Shown here: one piece after another, positions 50,147 to 58,430 of the stretch
How the letters are laid out: each line of letters begins with the position of its first letter
Position numbering within the stretch: position 1 is the stretch's first letter
Assembly: GCA_013314775.1 (NCBI GenBank)
Contig: JABUFB010000005.1
Coordinates: forward strand, 248,001-312,000
Source: Armatimonadota bacterium
GTDB taxonomy: Bacteria > Armatimonadota > Zipacnadia > Zipacnadales > JABUFB01
Length of the DNA stretch: 64,000 bases
Direction: 5' to 3'
The notes under the pieces: model-generated
The model's database searches: none
Told to the model about the DNA's origin: nothing
The model's input: the letters and a program-made list of their open reading frames with translations, nothing else
Program-made: the position numbers and the translations under genes

Positions 50147-51361
50147 GTGCCCAAGACTTACGCTGAGATCAACGAGAAGATACGCAAGGGCCAGGCCGTT
50201 GTCGTCACCGCCGAGGAAATGATCGACCTGGTGGAGGAAGAGGGCGTCAAGAAGGCCGCCGAGAAAGTGGACGTCGTCACCACCGGCACTTTCGGGCCGA
50301 TGTGTTCCAGCGGCGCAGTACTCAATACCGGGCATTCCACTCCCCGGATGAAGATCAGCAAGGCGTGGCTCAATGATGTCCCCGCCTACTGCGGCTTGGC
50401 GGCCGTGGACCTGTACATCGGGGTCACCGAGCCCCAGCAGGATGACCCGCTCAACACCGTCCACCCCGGCCAGTTCCGCTACGGCGGAGGTCATGTCATC
50501 GAAGACCTCATCGCCCGCAAGGACGTGCGCCTTGTGGCTGAGGCCTACGGCACAGACTGCTACCCGCGCAAGGCGCTGGACACCTGGATCAATGTGAAGA
50601 CTTTGAACCAGGCGTATCTACTCAACCCGCGGAACAGCTACCAGAATTACAACGTTGCGGTGAATCTGAGCACCCAGCGGGATATCTACACCTACATGGG
50701 CGTGGTCAAGAAGGACCTGGGCTCGGCCAGCTTCTGCTCGGCAGGACAGCTCAGCCCGCTCCTCAACGATCCCTACTACCGGACCATCGGCATTGGCACC
50801 CGCATCTTCCTTGCCGGGGCGCAAGGGTACGTGTACTGGGAAGGCACTCAGCACAGTCCCTCCGAGGCGCGCGGGGAGAACGGGGTACCCAAATGTGGAT
50901 CAGGCACCCTCGCGGTGGTCGGCGATCTCAAGGACATGGACACCGAGTTCTTCCGGGGCGCCAGCATGCTCGGATATGGATGCACGGCGGCAGTCGGGAT
51001 CGGCATCCCGATCCCGATTCTCGACGAGGAGATGGCCCGGTACACCGCGGTCAAGGACGCCGACATCGTGGCACCGGTCGTCGACTACAGCCATAACTAT
51101 GGGCACAACGAGGGCAAGCCTCTCGGCTATGTGAGTTACGCGGAGCTCAAGAGCGGAACGATCAACATCAACGGTCGAGATATCCCGACTACCCCGCTGT
51201 CCAGTTACCGCAAGGCCCAGCAGATCGCCGGGATCCTCAAGGAATGGATCGCCCGGGGCGAGTTCTTCATCCAGGAGCCCATTCAGCTCCTGCCGACACC
51301 CGACACGGGGCAGAAGTTCAAGCCCCTCAAAGAGCGCCCGGTCAGCGGAGGTGTGGCGTAA
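50147..51361 (+). CDS. DUF39 homocysteine biosynthesis enzyme (HcyBio)
   Basis: DUF39 proteins, with NIL-ferredoxin, form homocysteine from aspartate semialdehyde by reductive sulfur insertion in methanogens and sulfate reducers. The 404-residue protein has the DUF39 blocks TFGPMCSSGAVLNTGHS with a conserved Cys near the start, GQFRYGGGHVIEDLI, a Cys in the CSAGQLSPLLNDP block, VPKCGSGTLAV and MLGYGCTAAVGIGIPIPIL. Cysteines there are plausible sulfur carriers. No CBS pair follows the DUF39 domain, unlike many archaeal versions. The GTG start at 50147 is supported by AAGGAGG at 50132-50138. It is followed directly by the NIL-ferredoxin gene. Regulation by the leader is likely (see findings). 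Confidence 0.92.
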   Translation: MPKTYAEINEKIRKGQAVVVTAEEMIDLVEEEGVKKAAEKVDVVTTGTFGPMCSSGAVLNTGHSTPRMKISKAWLNDVPAYCGLAAVDLYIGVTEPQQDDPLNTVHPGQFRYGGGHVIEDLIARKDVRLVAEAYGTDCYPRKALDTWINVKTLNQAYLLNPRNSYQNYNVAVNLSTQRDIYTYMGVVKKDLGSASFCSAGQLSPLLNDPYYRTIGIGTRIFLAGAQGYVYWEGTQHSPSEARGENGVPKCGSGTLAVVGDLKDMDTEFFRGASMLGYGCTAAVGIGIPIPILDEEMARYTAVKDADIVAPVVDYSHNYGHNEGKPLGYVSYAELKSGTININGRDIPTTPLSSYRKAQQIAGILKEWIARGEFFIQEPIQLLPTPDTGQKFKPLKERPVSGGVA

Positions 51362-51769
51362 ATGGAAACCCGAAGAGTGGTTCTGCGCTTCCCGAAGCAT
51401 CTGCTGGACAAGCCCATCACGTCTCAACTTGTGCGCCAGTTCGACCTGGAGTTCAACATCCTGCGTGCTGACATCACCCAGGAGTCCGAAGGCCTGCTCA
51501 TCATGGGGCTCACCGGGAAGAAAGCCAACCTCGAGAAAGGCCTGCGCTGGGCGCGCGAACAGGGCGTTGAGATTCAGCCCCTATCCAAGGATGTGGTGCG
51601 CAACGAGAAAGCCTGCACTCACTGCGGAGCCTGCATCAACGTCTGCCCCACCGACGCGTTGACCATCGACTTGGAAACGCGCGATGTCATCTTCAACGCG
51701 AATCGATGCATCGCCTGTGAGCTCTGCGTTCCTGCGTGCCCCTTCAGGGCCATGGAAGTTGCGTTCTGA
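51362..51769 (+). CDS. NIL-domain 4Fe-4S ferredoxin of the homocysteine pathway
   Basis: The 135-residue protein has an N-terminal NIL domain (about 5-75, a small sulfur-amino-acid-type ligand domain also found in methionine ABC transporters) and a C-terminal two-cluster ferredoxin: CTHCGACINVCP and CIACELCVPACP. Together with DUF39 it supplies reducing power and possibly sulfur for homocysteine formation. It starts immediately after the DUF39 stop, with GGAGGTG overlapping that gene's end, so the two are translated together. A terminator-like hairpin follows. Length and order are normal for the family. Confidence 0.93.
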   Translation: METRRVVLRFPKHLLDKPITSQLVRQFDLEFNILRADITQESEGLLIMGLTGKKANLEKGLRWAREQGVEIQPLSKDVVRNEKACTHCGACINVCPTDALTIDLETRDVIFNANRCIACELCVPACPFRAMEVAF

Positions 51770-51799
51770 TCAATTGCGGCCGTTTCTGACCTCCATCTG

Positions 51800-51837
51800 G
51801 GCCCGGCGCGGTCTTACGTGACCCGCCGGGCCTTCTC
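51800..51837 (+). terminator. terminator after the homocysteine genes
   Basis: GGCCCGGCG (51800-51808) pairs with CGCCGGGCC (51824-51832), and two inner G-C pairs follow after a bulged C. TTCTC comes directly after the stem. It lies about 30 bases after the NIL-ferredoxin stop. Confidence 0.65.
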
Positions 51838-51880
51838 GCATCTCCCCGCTGAAATCTTCAGGATTGAAGTTGTACTCTAC

Positions 51881-51909
51881 TGGACATACTACAGTAAATA
51901 GTATATAAT
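51881..51909 (+). promoter_or_regulatory. strong promoter of the large secreted protein
   Basis: TGGACA (51881-51886; five of six -35 positions), 17-base spacer, perfect TATAAT (51904-51909). Transcription would start near 51915, 30 bases before the ATG at 51945, which has AAGGAG nine bases upstream. The spacer contains a perfect dyad (51887-51903). Confidence 0.75.
51887..51903. promoter_or_regulatory. dyad inside the promoter spacer, operator candidate
   Basis: TACTA-CAGTAAA-TAGTA is a perfect five-base inverted repeat filling the whole spacer between -35 and -10. A repressor bound there would block RNA polymerase. No regulator that would bind it is known from this window. Confidence 0.45.
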
Positions 51910-51944
51910 CGCGGTCACTGTCGTTTGCTAAGGAGTTGATCACG

Positions 51945-53951
51945 ATGAGAACCACGCTCCACTCCGTGCTTCGCTTGGTTCTGGCCTTGGGTCTCATCGC
52001 TGTACTCACCGGGGCGTATGGCCAGGAGGGTGCTCCGCCACGTTACCCGATTGCCGTGACAGACACGGACGATCTGGTGCAGCTGGCCACTATCGGGGTG
52101 GTCGCCGACACTTTCGGCTACGACGGGCTGGAGATGCTCTACCAGGTCCGCGCCATGGACATGCCCACTGCGGACATCATTCCTGTGTTCACCCTCTCGT
52201 ATCTGTCCGGCGAGAGCTATCGGAGAGTGGTGGAACAGCGAGTGGAGGGCAAAACCTGGGCGCAGATCGCCGAGAACCTCAAGATTGAACTTGAGGCCTT
52301 CAATGACCTGGTGCTACCTGCTTCCTTCCGTTTCACCACACTCTCGTCGGTTCCTGACGACGTCATGCTGGACATGATGACCTGTTCCGCCCTGGCCTTG
52401 AGTCTCGGGCAGGATCCAGACCGCATCATGGACCTGTACCGGAAAGGGTGGCACCCTCTGGATGTCCTCACTGCCGCCCAGATTGCTCACCGCAGTGGCC
52501 GCCAGGTATCGGTGCTGCTTAGCGGCACACCGCGCGCCATCGACTGGTACAAGGTAGCGCGTGATGCCGGCGTTGATCTCGCGCGGATGGCCGCTGAAGG
52601 CGGCCGCTTGCGGGACAACATGGAGCCGCTGGTGCGCGAACAGGCGCAGCGCAGCGACCTCGAAACCCGTTACGCGCTTGAGATCGCGGCTGAGAACTAC
52701 AAGGTTGCCTACGAGACGGTGCGAGATGTCCGCTACAGGTATCTTCTGAGCCCTTCCGAAGTGGTTATCACCTTCTACCTCTCGGATCTCGGTCCGTATG
52801 ATCCGTACCGTGTTGCCCGGTATTATGTCTGGGACGGCTGGCGCAGTTGGGGCCCCACCATTGTGGGACTGGGCATCCCGCGCAGGCATTTCGCGGACTG
52901 GTCTATCTGGGTTGGAGGCTCAATCGACTTTCTGGCGATTGACGCCTGGGTGCTGCGCGATGCGCTCCTGGGCCATGCACTGTACCACGGAGGATTTGTG
53001 CCCGTCCCTGTATACAGCTACTATGATCCCTGGTTTACCTGGCGCGATGCCATTTTCTACGGTGGCATCTACCACAGGCACCACGTGCCCTTCAAGGAGT
53101 ATTACCAGTGGCGCCGATCGGGCCGCAGCTGGCGTGATTACCCGCACTACAGCAGAGATCGCGCCGACTATCAGCGTGAGACCGACATCCTGCACGGCAG
53201 GCGAGTAGGTATCATCGAGGGACACAAGAGCTACGAGCCGCCTCGCGCGGCTGTGCACCGCAGCCCCGTTGGGCCGGAATACCGCGGCGGCACTCGGGGC
53301 CATGCGCGCGCGTACGAGCCGCCTATCACCCCCGGCCTGATCGAAGGCCGCAAGTCGGCGCCGCCGAACCAGCGGTACCAGCCCGCGGGCCGTCCCGGTT
53401 ACGACAGCAGGCCGGTACCCCGCTACGGAGATCAGTCCGGTCCGCACTTCGAGGCCCCGTCGGGTCCGCGCCGAGACGTCCCATCCGGCCCGCGCTATGA
53501 AAGCACGCCCACGCCTCGCTTTGAGGCGCCATCCGGCCGGCCTTCCGAGACGCCAGAGCGGCCAGGCGGGCAGCCCGACAGATCCTGGTCTTTCGACCGG
53601 GGGAGTGACATCCACGTGGGTGGTGGGCCAGTCTACAACGGTCCGCCGCCCGGAGCCACGCGGTTCGGTGAGTTGATCGGTGCCCCCAGCGGTTACGGCA
53701 GCGCGCGCCGTTTCGGCAGCCCGGGCTTCGGTACATCGCGTCCTGGAGGAAGCTCTCCCTGGAGCGGTTCACCGGCTCGACCGTCCTGGTCCTCGCCCGG
53801 TGGATCAGCCAGTCCTTCGTGGTCCCCGCCGAGAAGTTCCGGTCGGCCTTCGGGTTCCGGCTATGGGCTGATTACGGGCAGTCAGTCCGGCGCCAGACCG
53901 GCCACCGCACCTTCCGGAGGCCCCAGATCCGGTGGCGGACGCCGGCGCTGA
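51945..53951 (+). CDS. large secreted protein with low-complexity Gly/Pro/Ser/Arg C-terminus
   Basis: I do not recognise the family. The 668-residue product has a signal peptide (residues about 1-27, ending GAYGQ). Residues about 30-250 contain helical segments, including VEGKTWAQIAENLKIELEAF, LDMMTCSALALSLGQDPDRIMDLYRKGW and RMAAEGGRLRDNME, which look like repeated small helical pairs. Residues about 270-400 are Trp/Tyr-rich (YVWDGWRSWGPT, YYQWRRSGRSW). From about 410 the protein is disordered and rich in Pro, Ser, Gly, Arg and Tyr, with SGP-R/RFEAPSG-type repeats. A surface or extracellular-matrix role is possible. It ends at a bidirectional terminator. Confidence 0.65.
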   Translation: MRTTLHSVLRLVLALGLIAVLTGAYGQEGAPPRYPIAVTDTDDLVQLATIGVVADTFGYDGLEMLYQVRAMDMPTADIIPVFTLSYLSGESYRRVVEQRVEGKTWAQIAENLKIELEAFNDLVLPASFRFTTLSSVPDDVMLDMMTCSALALSLGQDPDRIMDLYRKGWHPLDVLTAAQIAHRSGRQVSVLLSGTPRAIDWYKVARDAGVDLARMAAEGGRLRDNMEPLVREQAQRSDLETRYALEIAAENYKVAYETVRDVRYRYLLSPSEVVITFYLSDLGPYDPYRVARYYVWDGWRSWGPTIVGLGIPRRHFADWSIWVGGSIDFLAIDAWVLRDALLGHALYHGGFVPVPVYSYYDPWFTWRDAIFYGGIYHRHHVPFKEYYQWRRSGRSWRDYPHYSRDRADYQRETDILHGRRVGIIEGHKSYEPPRAAVHRSPVGPEYRGGTRGHARAYEPPITPGLIEGRKSAPPNQRYQPAGRPGYDSRPVPRYGDQSGPHFEAPSGPRRDVPSGPRYESTPTPRFEAPSGRPSETPERPGGQPDRSWSFDRGSDIHVGGGPVYNGPPPGATRFGELIGAPSGYGSARRFGSPGFGTSRPGGSSPWSGSPARPSWSSPGGSASPSWSPPRSSGRPSGSGYGLITGSQSGARPATAPSGGPRSGGGRRR

Positions 53952-53978
53952 CGACGACCCGCCAGTAGCCACGCATAC

Positions 53979-54014
53979 AAAGACCCCGGGGAGCACCCGC
54001 CTCCCGGGGTCTTT
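53979..54014. terminator. bidirectional Rho-independent terminator
   Basis: AAAGACCCCGGG(G)AG pairs with CTCCCGGGGTCTTT, about 14 base pairs with one bulged G and a seven-base loop. The outer A-T pairs give U-rich ends on both strands. It lies between the convergent ends of the secreted protein gene (53951) and the TPR gene (54049). Confidence 0.85.
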
Positions 54015-54048
54015 GGTGACTCGCGCCTGTCGCGCCGGCTATTTGGCG

Positions 54049-55053
54049 CTACCGCCTCATACGACAACCGCATTTGATGCAGAAGGCGGTCGGGCGGGGG
54101 TTGAGTTCGCCGCAGTCTGGGCACGGGACGGAATCGGCGGGGACGGGAGACCGGGCAGCCCTTGCCCAGCTTGCGCCATGGTCGCCGCAGGTGGTTTCAA
54201 CGGAAGGCACCGGGGACGCCATCGCCGGAGCGATGTCAGCTGCATCGAGCACGATCTCCGGTTCCTTCTCCTCGTCCTCATCATCCACAAACTCGACTTC
54301 CTCAAATACCCGCCGCGAGGTACGGATGCGCTGCAGGTCTCCCATCGCTCCGTGCAGGTCAGGGTCTGCCTTGAGCGCCTGCTTCAGCGTCTCCTCGGCG
54401 GCCTCGTACTCGCGAGCGTGTTCGTAACACAGGGCCAACAGATGGAGTAGTGATGGATCGTCGGCGCGCAGTTCCAGCCCGCGATCAACGTAACGCCGGG
54501 CCGCCCGCCACCGTCCCAGGCGGATCAGCAATTGCGCCGCGCCGGAGAGCGCGAAAATGCTCCGGGGGCTCAGCTCCAGCACCCGCTCATAGGCTGCAAC
54601 GCCCTGCTCCAGGTGGCCCAGGGCCGCCAGGGTCACCGCGTGGTACGTGCAGAGCTCCACATTGTCCGGCCAGCGTTTCAGTGCGCCTTCGATGATTGCC
54701 AGCGCCCTGCCGGGATTGCCCGAGTTGAGGTGCGAGCGTGCAGCGATGAGATGGGGACCGATGCCCGCGCTCGGCCTTGAAAGTCCCGGTGGCAATAACA
54801 CGCTCCCCGCCGGCGCCTCCGCTCTCCCCAGGGCGTCTGAAACCGCGTCGCTGATCGCCGCCAGGATTTCATCCGACGTCTCCGTCTCCAGCGTCGGCTC
54901 TACCACTAGCCCGTCATCCTGAACACGCAATACCAGGCGCGAGAGAGGATTCTCGCCCAGCGCCGCACGCAGGCGCTCATCCTCGGCCAGAGCAGTGAGG
55001 ATCCGCAGCAGGTAGTCGGCGGCGAAGGAGGGGCCGCCCGGGGTATCACTCAT
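54049..55053 (-). CDS. TPR protein with C-terminal zinc ribbon, in the PilB/PilC-like cluster
   Basis: The 334-residue protein has an N-terminal unassigned part (about 1-85), tetratricopeptide repeats (about 100-230; for example LNSGNPGRALAIIEGALKRWPDN and LRADDPSLLHLLALCYEHAREYEAAEETLKQALKADP), an acidic linker with VEFVDDEDEEKEPEI and a zinc ribbon CPDCGELNP...FCIKCGCR at the very C-terminus. The zinc ribbon is of the double-CxxC type. There is no signal peptide. It is downstream of the T2SF-domain gene, so it may be an adaptor of the same system. The start is ATG at 55053, with GTG at 55056 as an alternative; the upstream stop is 16 bases away. Confidence 0.75.
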   Translation of the reverse strand: MSDTPGGPSFAADYLLRILTALAEDERLRAALGENPLSRLVLRVQDDGLVVEPTLETETSDEILAAISDAVSDALGRAEAPAGSVLLPPGLSRPSAGIGPHLIAARSHLNSGNPGRALAIIEGALKRWPDNVELCTYHAVTLAALGHLEQGVAAYERVLELSPRSIFALSGAAQLLIRLGRWRAARRYVDRGLELRADDPSLLHLLALCYEHAREYEAAEETLKQALKADPDLHGAMGDLQRIRTSRRVFEEVEFVDDEDEEKEPEIVLDAADIAPAMASPVPSVETTCGDHGASWARAARSPVPADSVPCPDCGELNPRPTAFCIKCGCRMRR

Positions 55054-55069
55054 CACACTCGCCGCTCAC

Positions 55070-55852
55070 TCATGCGCTCGCGCCCTCAAGGTATTCTTCG
55101 AGTGCGCACAGAAGTTGTCGTTCGGCTTCGGTGCGCAGGAGATCGGCGGCGCGCTGACCCATTATGTCCAGCATGATATCCTCTTCGCCGATCTTCAGCA
55201 TCTCGATCACCAGTGGCGGAAAGAGCGGGATCGCAGCCAGCCCTTTGTATGCCCTGAACCCCTCCTGCCAGGGCATGTCCTGCACTATCTCCCGCACTTG
55301 CCCAGCGGCGTCATCCGGGAGGACCTCGGCCGCCTCCTGCAGCGCGCGCGGCACGGGCACGCCGGCGCCCACCATCACCCCGAGGCCCAGGCAGAACAGG
55401 GACACGCGCACCATCGGCGCCGTGTCCTGCAATGCCTGCTCGATGACCTGCTCGCACCCATCGGCACTGCTCCCCTCGCGGCCCGTGGACAGTCGCGCGA
55501 TCAAGCGGTAATGCTGCAGCCGCTCGTGAAGGCGCAGGTCACTGTCGATGAGGTCCGCCCACGCCGTGAGGGTCTCGTCCATCACGCCGCCGACTTCTCC
55601 TGCCCGCGCCAGGTAGCGCGCCGTCGCCGAAAACCAGTCCGGGTGCTTTCCCATCGCCTGGCTGAGTGTCTCGCCTGTGTCGAGGCGGCTCAGGATGTCG
55701 AGTAGCGCTTGGCGGAACTCCGGTTCTGGAGTGTTCTCTTCCAAAAGTCGGAAGCACTCGGTCAGGTTCACCCCGGACCGAAGAAGCACCGCCAACCTGC
55801 GGGCGAAGTTCGCAAGCGTGACTCGTCGCCGGAGCTCAGAAACGTTTGGCAA
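55070..55852 (-). CDS. PilC/GspF-domain protein without transmembrane helices
   Basis: The 260-residue protein has two T2SSF-type domains: residues about 8-90 (NFARRLAVLLRSGVNLTECFRLLEENT...GETLSQAMGKHPDWFSATARYLARAGEVGG) and about 140-230 (VSLFCLGLGVMVGAGVPVPRALQEAAEVLP... and EEDIMLDIMGQRAADLL). Normal PilC/GspF proteins have a long membrane helix after the first domain and another at the end; here the inter-domain part is RLHERLQHYRLIARLSTG and the C-terminus is charged and helical, so no membrane segment is seen. It may be a cytosolic relative that binds the neighbouring PilB-type ATPase. The TTG start at 55852 has GGAGG eight bases upstream; a longer start is possible. Confidence 0.75.
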   Translation of the reverse strand: MPNVSELRRRVTLANFARRLAVLLRSGVNLTECFRLLEENTPEPEFRQALLDILSRLDTGETLSQAMGKHPDWFSATARYLARAGEVGGVMDETLTAWADLIDSDLRLHERLQHYRLIARLSTGREGSSADGCEQVIEQALQDTAPMVRVSLFCLGLGVMVGAGVPVPRALQEAAEVLPDDAAGQVREIVQDMPWQEGFRAYKGLAAIPLFPPLVIEMLKIGEEDIMLDIMGQRAADLLRTEAERQLLCALEEYLEGASA

Positions 55853-55954
55853 CGGGAACACCTCCAGGGTTATTTCAGTCGCGCTATAGCCTGCGTTTTC
55901 TGATCCAATACCGGTCCTTTGTGACATGAATGGCACGGAATGCTTGGCAGCGAG

Positions 55955-57784
55955 CTATTGGTCCGACGGGTCATAGCTGACCCGGATGACTTCCTGCGCC
56001 GAGGTGATGCCCTGGTTGATCTTGATAAGCCCGTCGTATTTCAGGCTTTTCATGCCCGTCCTCAAGGCGATCTGCCGGACTTGCGCCCCTGTGGCCCCAT
56101 TGGTGATGGCCTCGCGGAGTTCGTTGTTCATCACCATCAACTCGTACAATGCGACACGGCCCGAGTACCCTGTATTGCGGCATCTGGTGCAGCCCCGGCC
56201 CTTGTGGAACTGGATCTTCTTCGCCTGCTCGGGGCTGAGTTGCAGACGCTCGAGCTCGACGTCGGTGGGCATGCACGTCTCGCGGCAGTGAGTGCAGATG
56301 CGCCGGACCAGCCGCTGGGCCAGGACGCCGATGAGCGATGAGGCGATGATATACGGCTCAATGCCGATGTCGATGAGACGCGTCGCCGCGCTGGGGGCAT
56401 CGTTGGTGTGAAGGGTAGTGAGAACCAGGTGCCCAGTGAGAGACGCCCTGAATGCCATCTCAGCGGTCTCCAGGTCGCGGGACTCACCCACAAGAATAAC
56501 GTCCGGGTCCTGGCGCAGAATGTGTCTTAGGGCCCGGGCGAAAGTCAGGTCAATGCGGGGGTTCACCTGGGTCTGAGTGATGTTCGCGACCTCGTACTCG
56601 ATGGGATCCTCGACGGTGGTGATATTCCGCGTCTCATCATTGATGGCATGGAGCGCGGCGTACAAGGTGGTGCTCTTCCCGCTACCCGTTGGGCCCGTGA
56701 CCAGGATCATCCCCTGGGGCATGCGGATCAGTTTCTCGAATTCGCGCAGCACTTCGGGCGAGAACCCCAGTTGCGTCAGGGAGACCAGCACTCGGCTGCG
56801 GTCAAGCAGGCGCATGACGACCTTCTCCCCCCAGAAGGTGGGAAGGGTCGAGACACGCAGATCCACGATAGTGTCCTCGATGGACGTGGCGAAGCGCCCG
56901 TCCTGGGGCAGGCGCGTCTCGGAAATGTCGCAGTCGGCGAGAATCTTGATGCGCGAGACCACCGGTGCGTGCATATCCATGTCCAGCCGGGCCTGCTCCA
57001 TCATGCGCCCGTCCACCCGAAACCGCACCTTGAATTCTTCAGCGCCGGGCTCGATGTGGATGTCGGAAGCCCGTTGGCGGATGGCCTCCGCCAGCAGTTT
57101 CTGCACAATCTGCACCGTCACGCCCTGGTCGACTACGTCCGCCAGGGAGCGGTCGGTCCCGGGGCCGAAGCTGTCCAGTTGCTCCGCCACGCGGGTGTCG
57201 AGCCGCTTCGCAGTGGCCGCTGTGTTCACCTGGGAGACTGCCGCTTGGGCGTAGTAGCGGTCGATGGCCGCCATCAGCTCCTGCGGGTCCACCTCGATGG
57301 CCTCCACGCGCCTGCCCGTGCGGGCCCGGATGGCATCCAGGGCGAAGACGTCAGTCTTGTCGGCCATGGCGACTACGAGCCTCTGCTCGCTGATCTCCAG
57401 GGGCAGCACCCTGTGCTCTTCAGCCAACACTTTCGGCACTTCCCGGAGCGCTTCCGGGTCCACGTTATAAGATTCCAGCGAGGACTTCGTGGGTCGCAAG
57501 GTGCGTGGCCCGCGCCCCGATGCTCCTGCGGCGGTCGAAGGTGCGGGGCTCGAGGGAGCAGGTCCTACCGGCTCATGCGGCGTCTCGGGCTCCGGGTCCT
57601 CGCCTACGGTCTCAGCCACGTCCGCCAGGTCGCTGGTGGTCACGTGGCCGCTCTGGATCAGGGCCGCGATGAGACTGATGCCTGACCGTTCGGCGGTCTC
57701 CTGGGCTGCAGCGATCTGCGCAGGTGAAACCTTGCCCTGGGCCACCAGGGCCTGAGCAATCTGCGACTCGCGATTGGATGCCAT
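55955..57784 (-). CDS. type IV pilus/type II secretion ATPase (PilB/GspE-like)
   Basis: Hexameric ATPase that drives pilin assembly or secretion. The 609-residue protein starts (ATG at 57784, GAGGAGAA six bases upstream) with an MshEN-type domain (QALVAQGKVSPAQIAAAQETAERSGISLIAALIQSGHVT) without the RLG motif of c-di-GMP-binding versions. A second N-terminal domain follows (about 120-190), then the ATPase: Walker A GPTGSGKST, HILRQDPDVILVGESRD (Walker B; the usual GEIRD is GESRD), ALTGHLVLTTLHTNDA and a Cys4 zinc site CTHCRETC...CTRC. The next gene is a PilC-like protein without membrane helices. PilT, PilM-PilQ and pilin genes are not in the window. Confidence 0.9.
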   Translation of the reverse strand: MASNRESQIAQALVAQGKVSPAQIAAAQETAERSGISLIAALIQSGHVTTSDLADVAETVGEDPEPETPHEPVGPAPSSPAPSTAAGASGRGPRTLRPTKSSLESYNVDPEALREVPKVLAEEHRVLPLEISEQRLVVAMADKTDVFALDAIRARTGRRVEAIEVDPQELMAAIDRYYAQAAVSQVNTAATAKRLDTRVAEQLDSFGPGTDRSLADVVDQGVTVQIVQKLLAEAIRQRASDIHIEPGAEEFKVRFRVDGRMMEQARLDMDMHAPVVSRIKILADCDISETRLPQDGRFATSIEDTIVDLRVSTLPTFWGEKVVMRLLDRSRVLVSLTQLGFSPEVLREFEKLIRMPQGMILVTGPTGSGKSTTLYAALHAINDETRNITTVEDPIEYEVANITQTQVNPRIDLTFARALRHILRQDPDVILVGESRDLETAEMAFRASLTGHLVLTTLHTNDAPSAATRLIDIGIEPYIIASSLIGVLAQRLVRRICTHCRETCMPTDVELERLQLSPEQAKKIQFHKGRGCTRCRNTGYSGRVALYELMVMNNELREAITNGATGAQVRQIALRTGMKSLKYDGLIKINQGITSAQEVIRVSYDPSDQ

Positions 57785-57955
57785 TGAGCGTTCTCCTCGG
57801 CGGTGCGATGGGTGTCCACTCGATGCTGTCTGACTGCACAAACAGTTCGACTGGTGCCCGGGTTTTCCTTCCGTCCAGCACGAGGCCAAGGAGATGGCGG
57901 GCATTTCGGGGAATGGAGAGAGAACTGACACTCTTCATAGGGGGAGGTCGCGCCG

Positions 57956-58417
57956 ATGGGTGCCTTCGATGACATCCTTTCTATGCTTCAGAATGCTGGA
58001 GCCGAACACCGTGTCATGGAGCACGAGCCGGTGCGCACAAGTGAGCAGGCCGCGCAGGTGCGGGGCACGGAACTCGGACAGGGCGCGAAGGCACTGGTGC
58101 TCGAATGCGGCGATGCCCTGGTGATGGCGGTCATATCAGCGGCAAAGCAGGTGGACTTCAAAGCGCTGAAGCGTGAACTCGGTGAGAAACGAGTGCAGAT
58201 GGCATCGCCCGAAAGGGTCTTTCAGGCCACCGGTTGCGAGCCCGGCGGTGTCCCGCCCTTTGGCCATCTCTTCGGGCTGCGGGTGATCCTGGACCCGGCC
58301 TTGCTCGAGTATGAATGGATCGACTTCAACGCCGGCGAGCGCACGCGCTCAGTGGAGATGCGATCCAGCGATTACCTGCGCCTGTCCGGGGCGGAGATAG
58401 TGACCTTCGCCAAGTAG
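57956..58417 (+). CDS. YbaK/EbsC-type aminoacyl-tRNA deacylase
   Basis: The 153-residue protein is a single YbaK/ProX-type editing domain that clears misacylated tRNA such as Cys-tRNA(Pro) or Ala-tRNA(Pro). The family patterns are visible: VMEHEPVRTSEQAAQVRGTELGQGAKALVL near the start, MAVISAAKQVDFKALKRELG with the catalytic Lys region, and GCEPGGVPPFGHLFGLRVILDP. The ATG at 57956 follows GGGGGAGG. It diverges from the PilB-type gene. It is followed by a convergent gene and no operon partner is seen. Confidence 0.92.
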   Translation: MGAFDDILSMLQNAGAEHRVMEHEPVRTSEQAAQVRGTELGQGAKALVLECGDALVMAVISAAKQVDFKALKRELGEKRVQMASPERVFQATGCEPGGVPPFGHLFGLRVILDPALLEYEWIDFNAGERTRSVEMRSSDYLRLSGAEIVTFAK

Positions 58418-58430
58418 CCGTCAGGACGTA

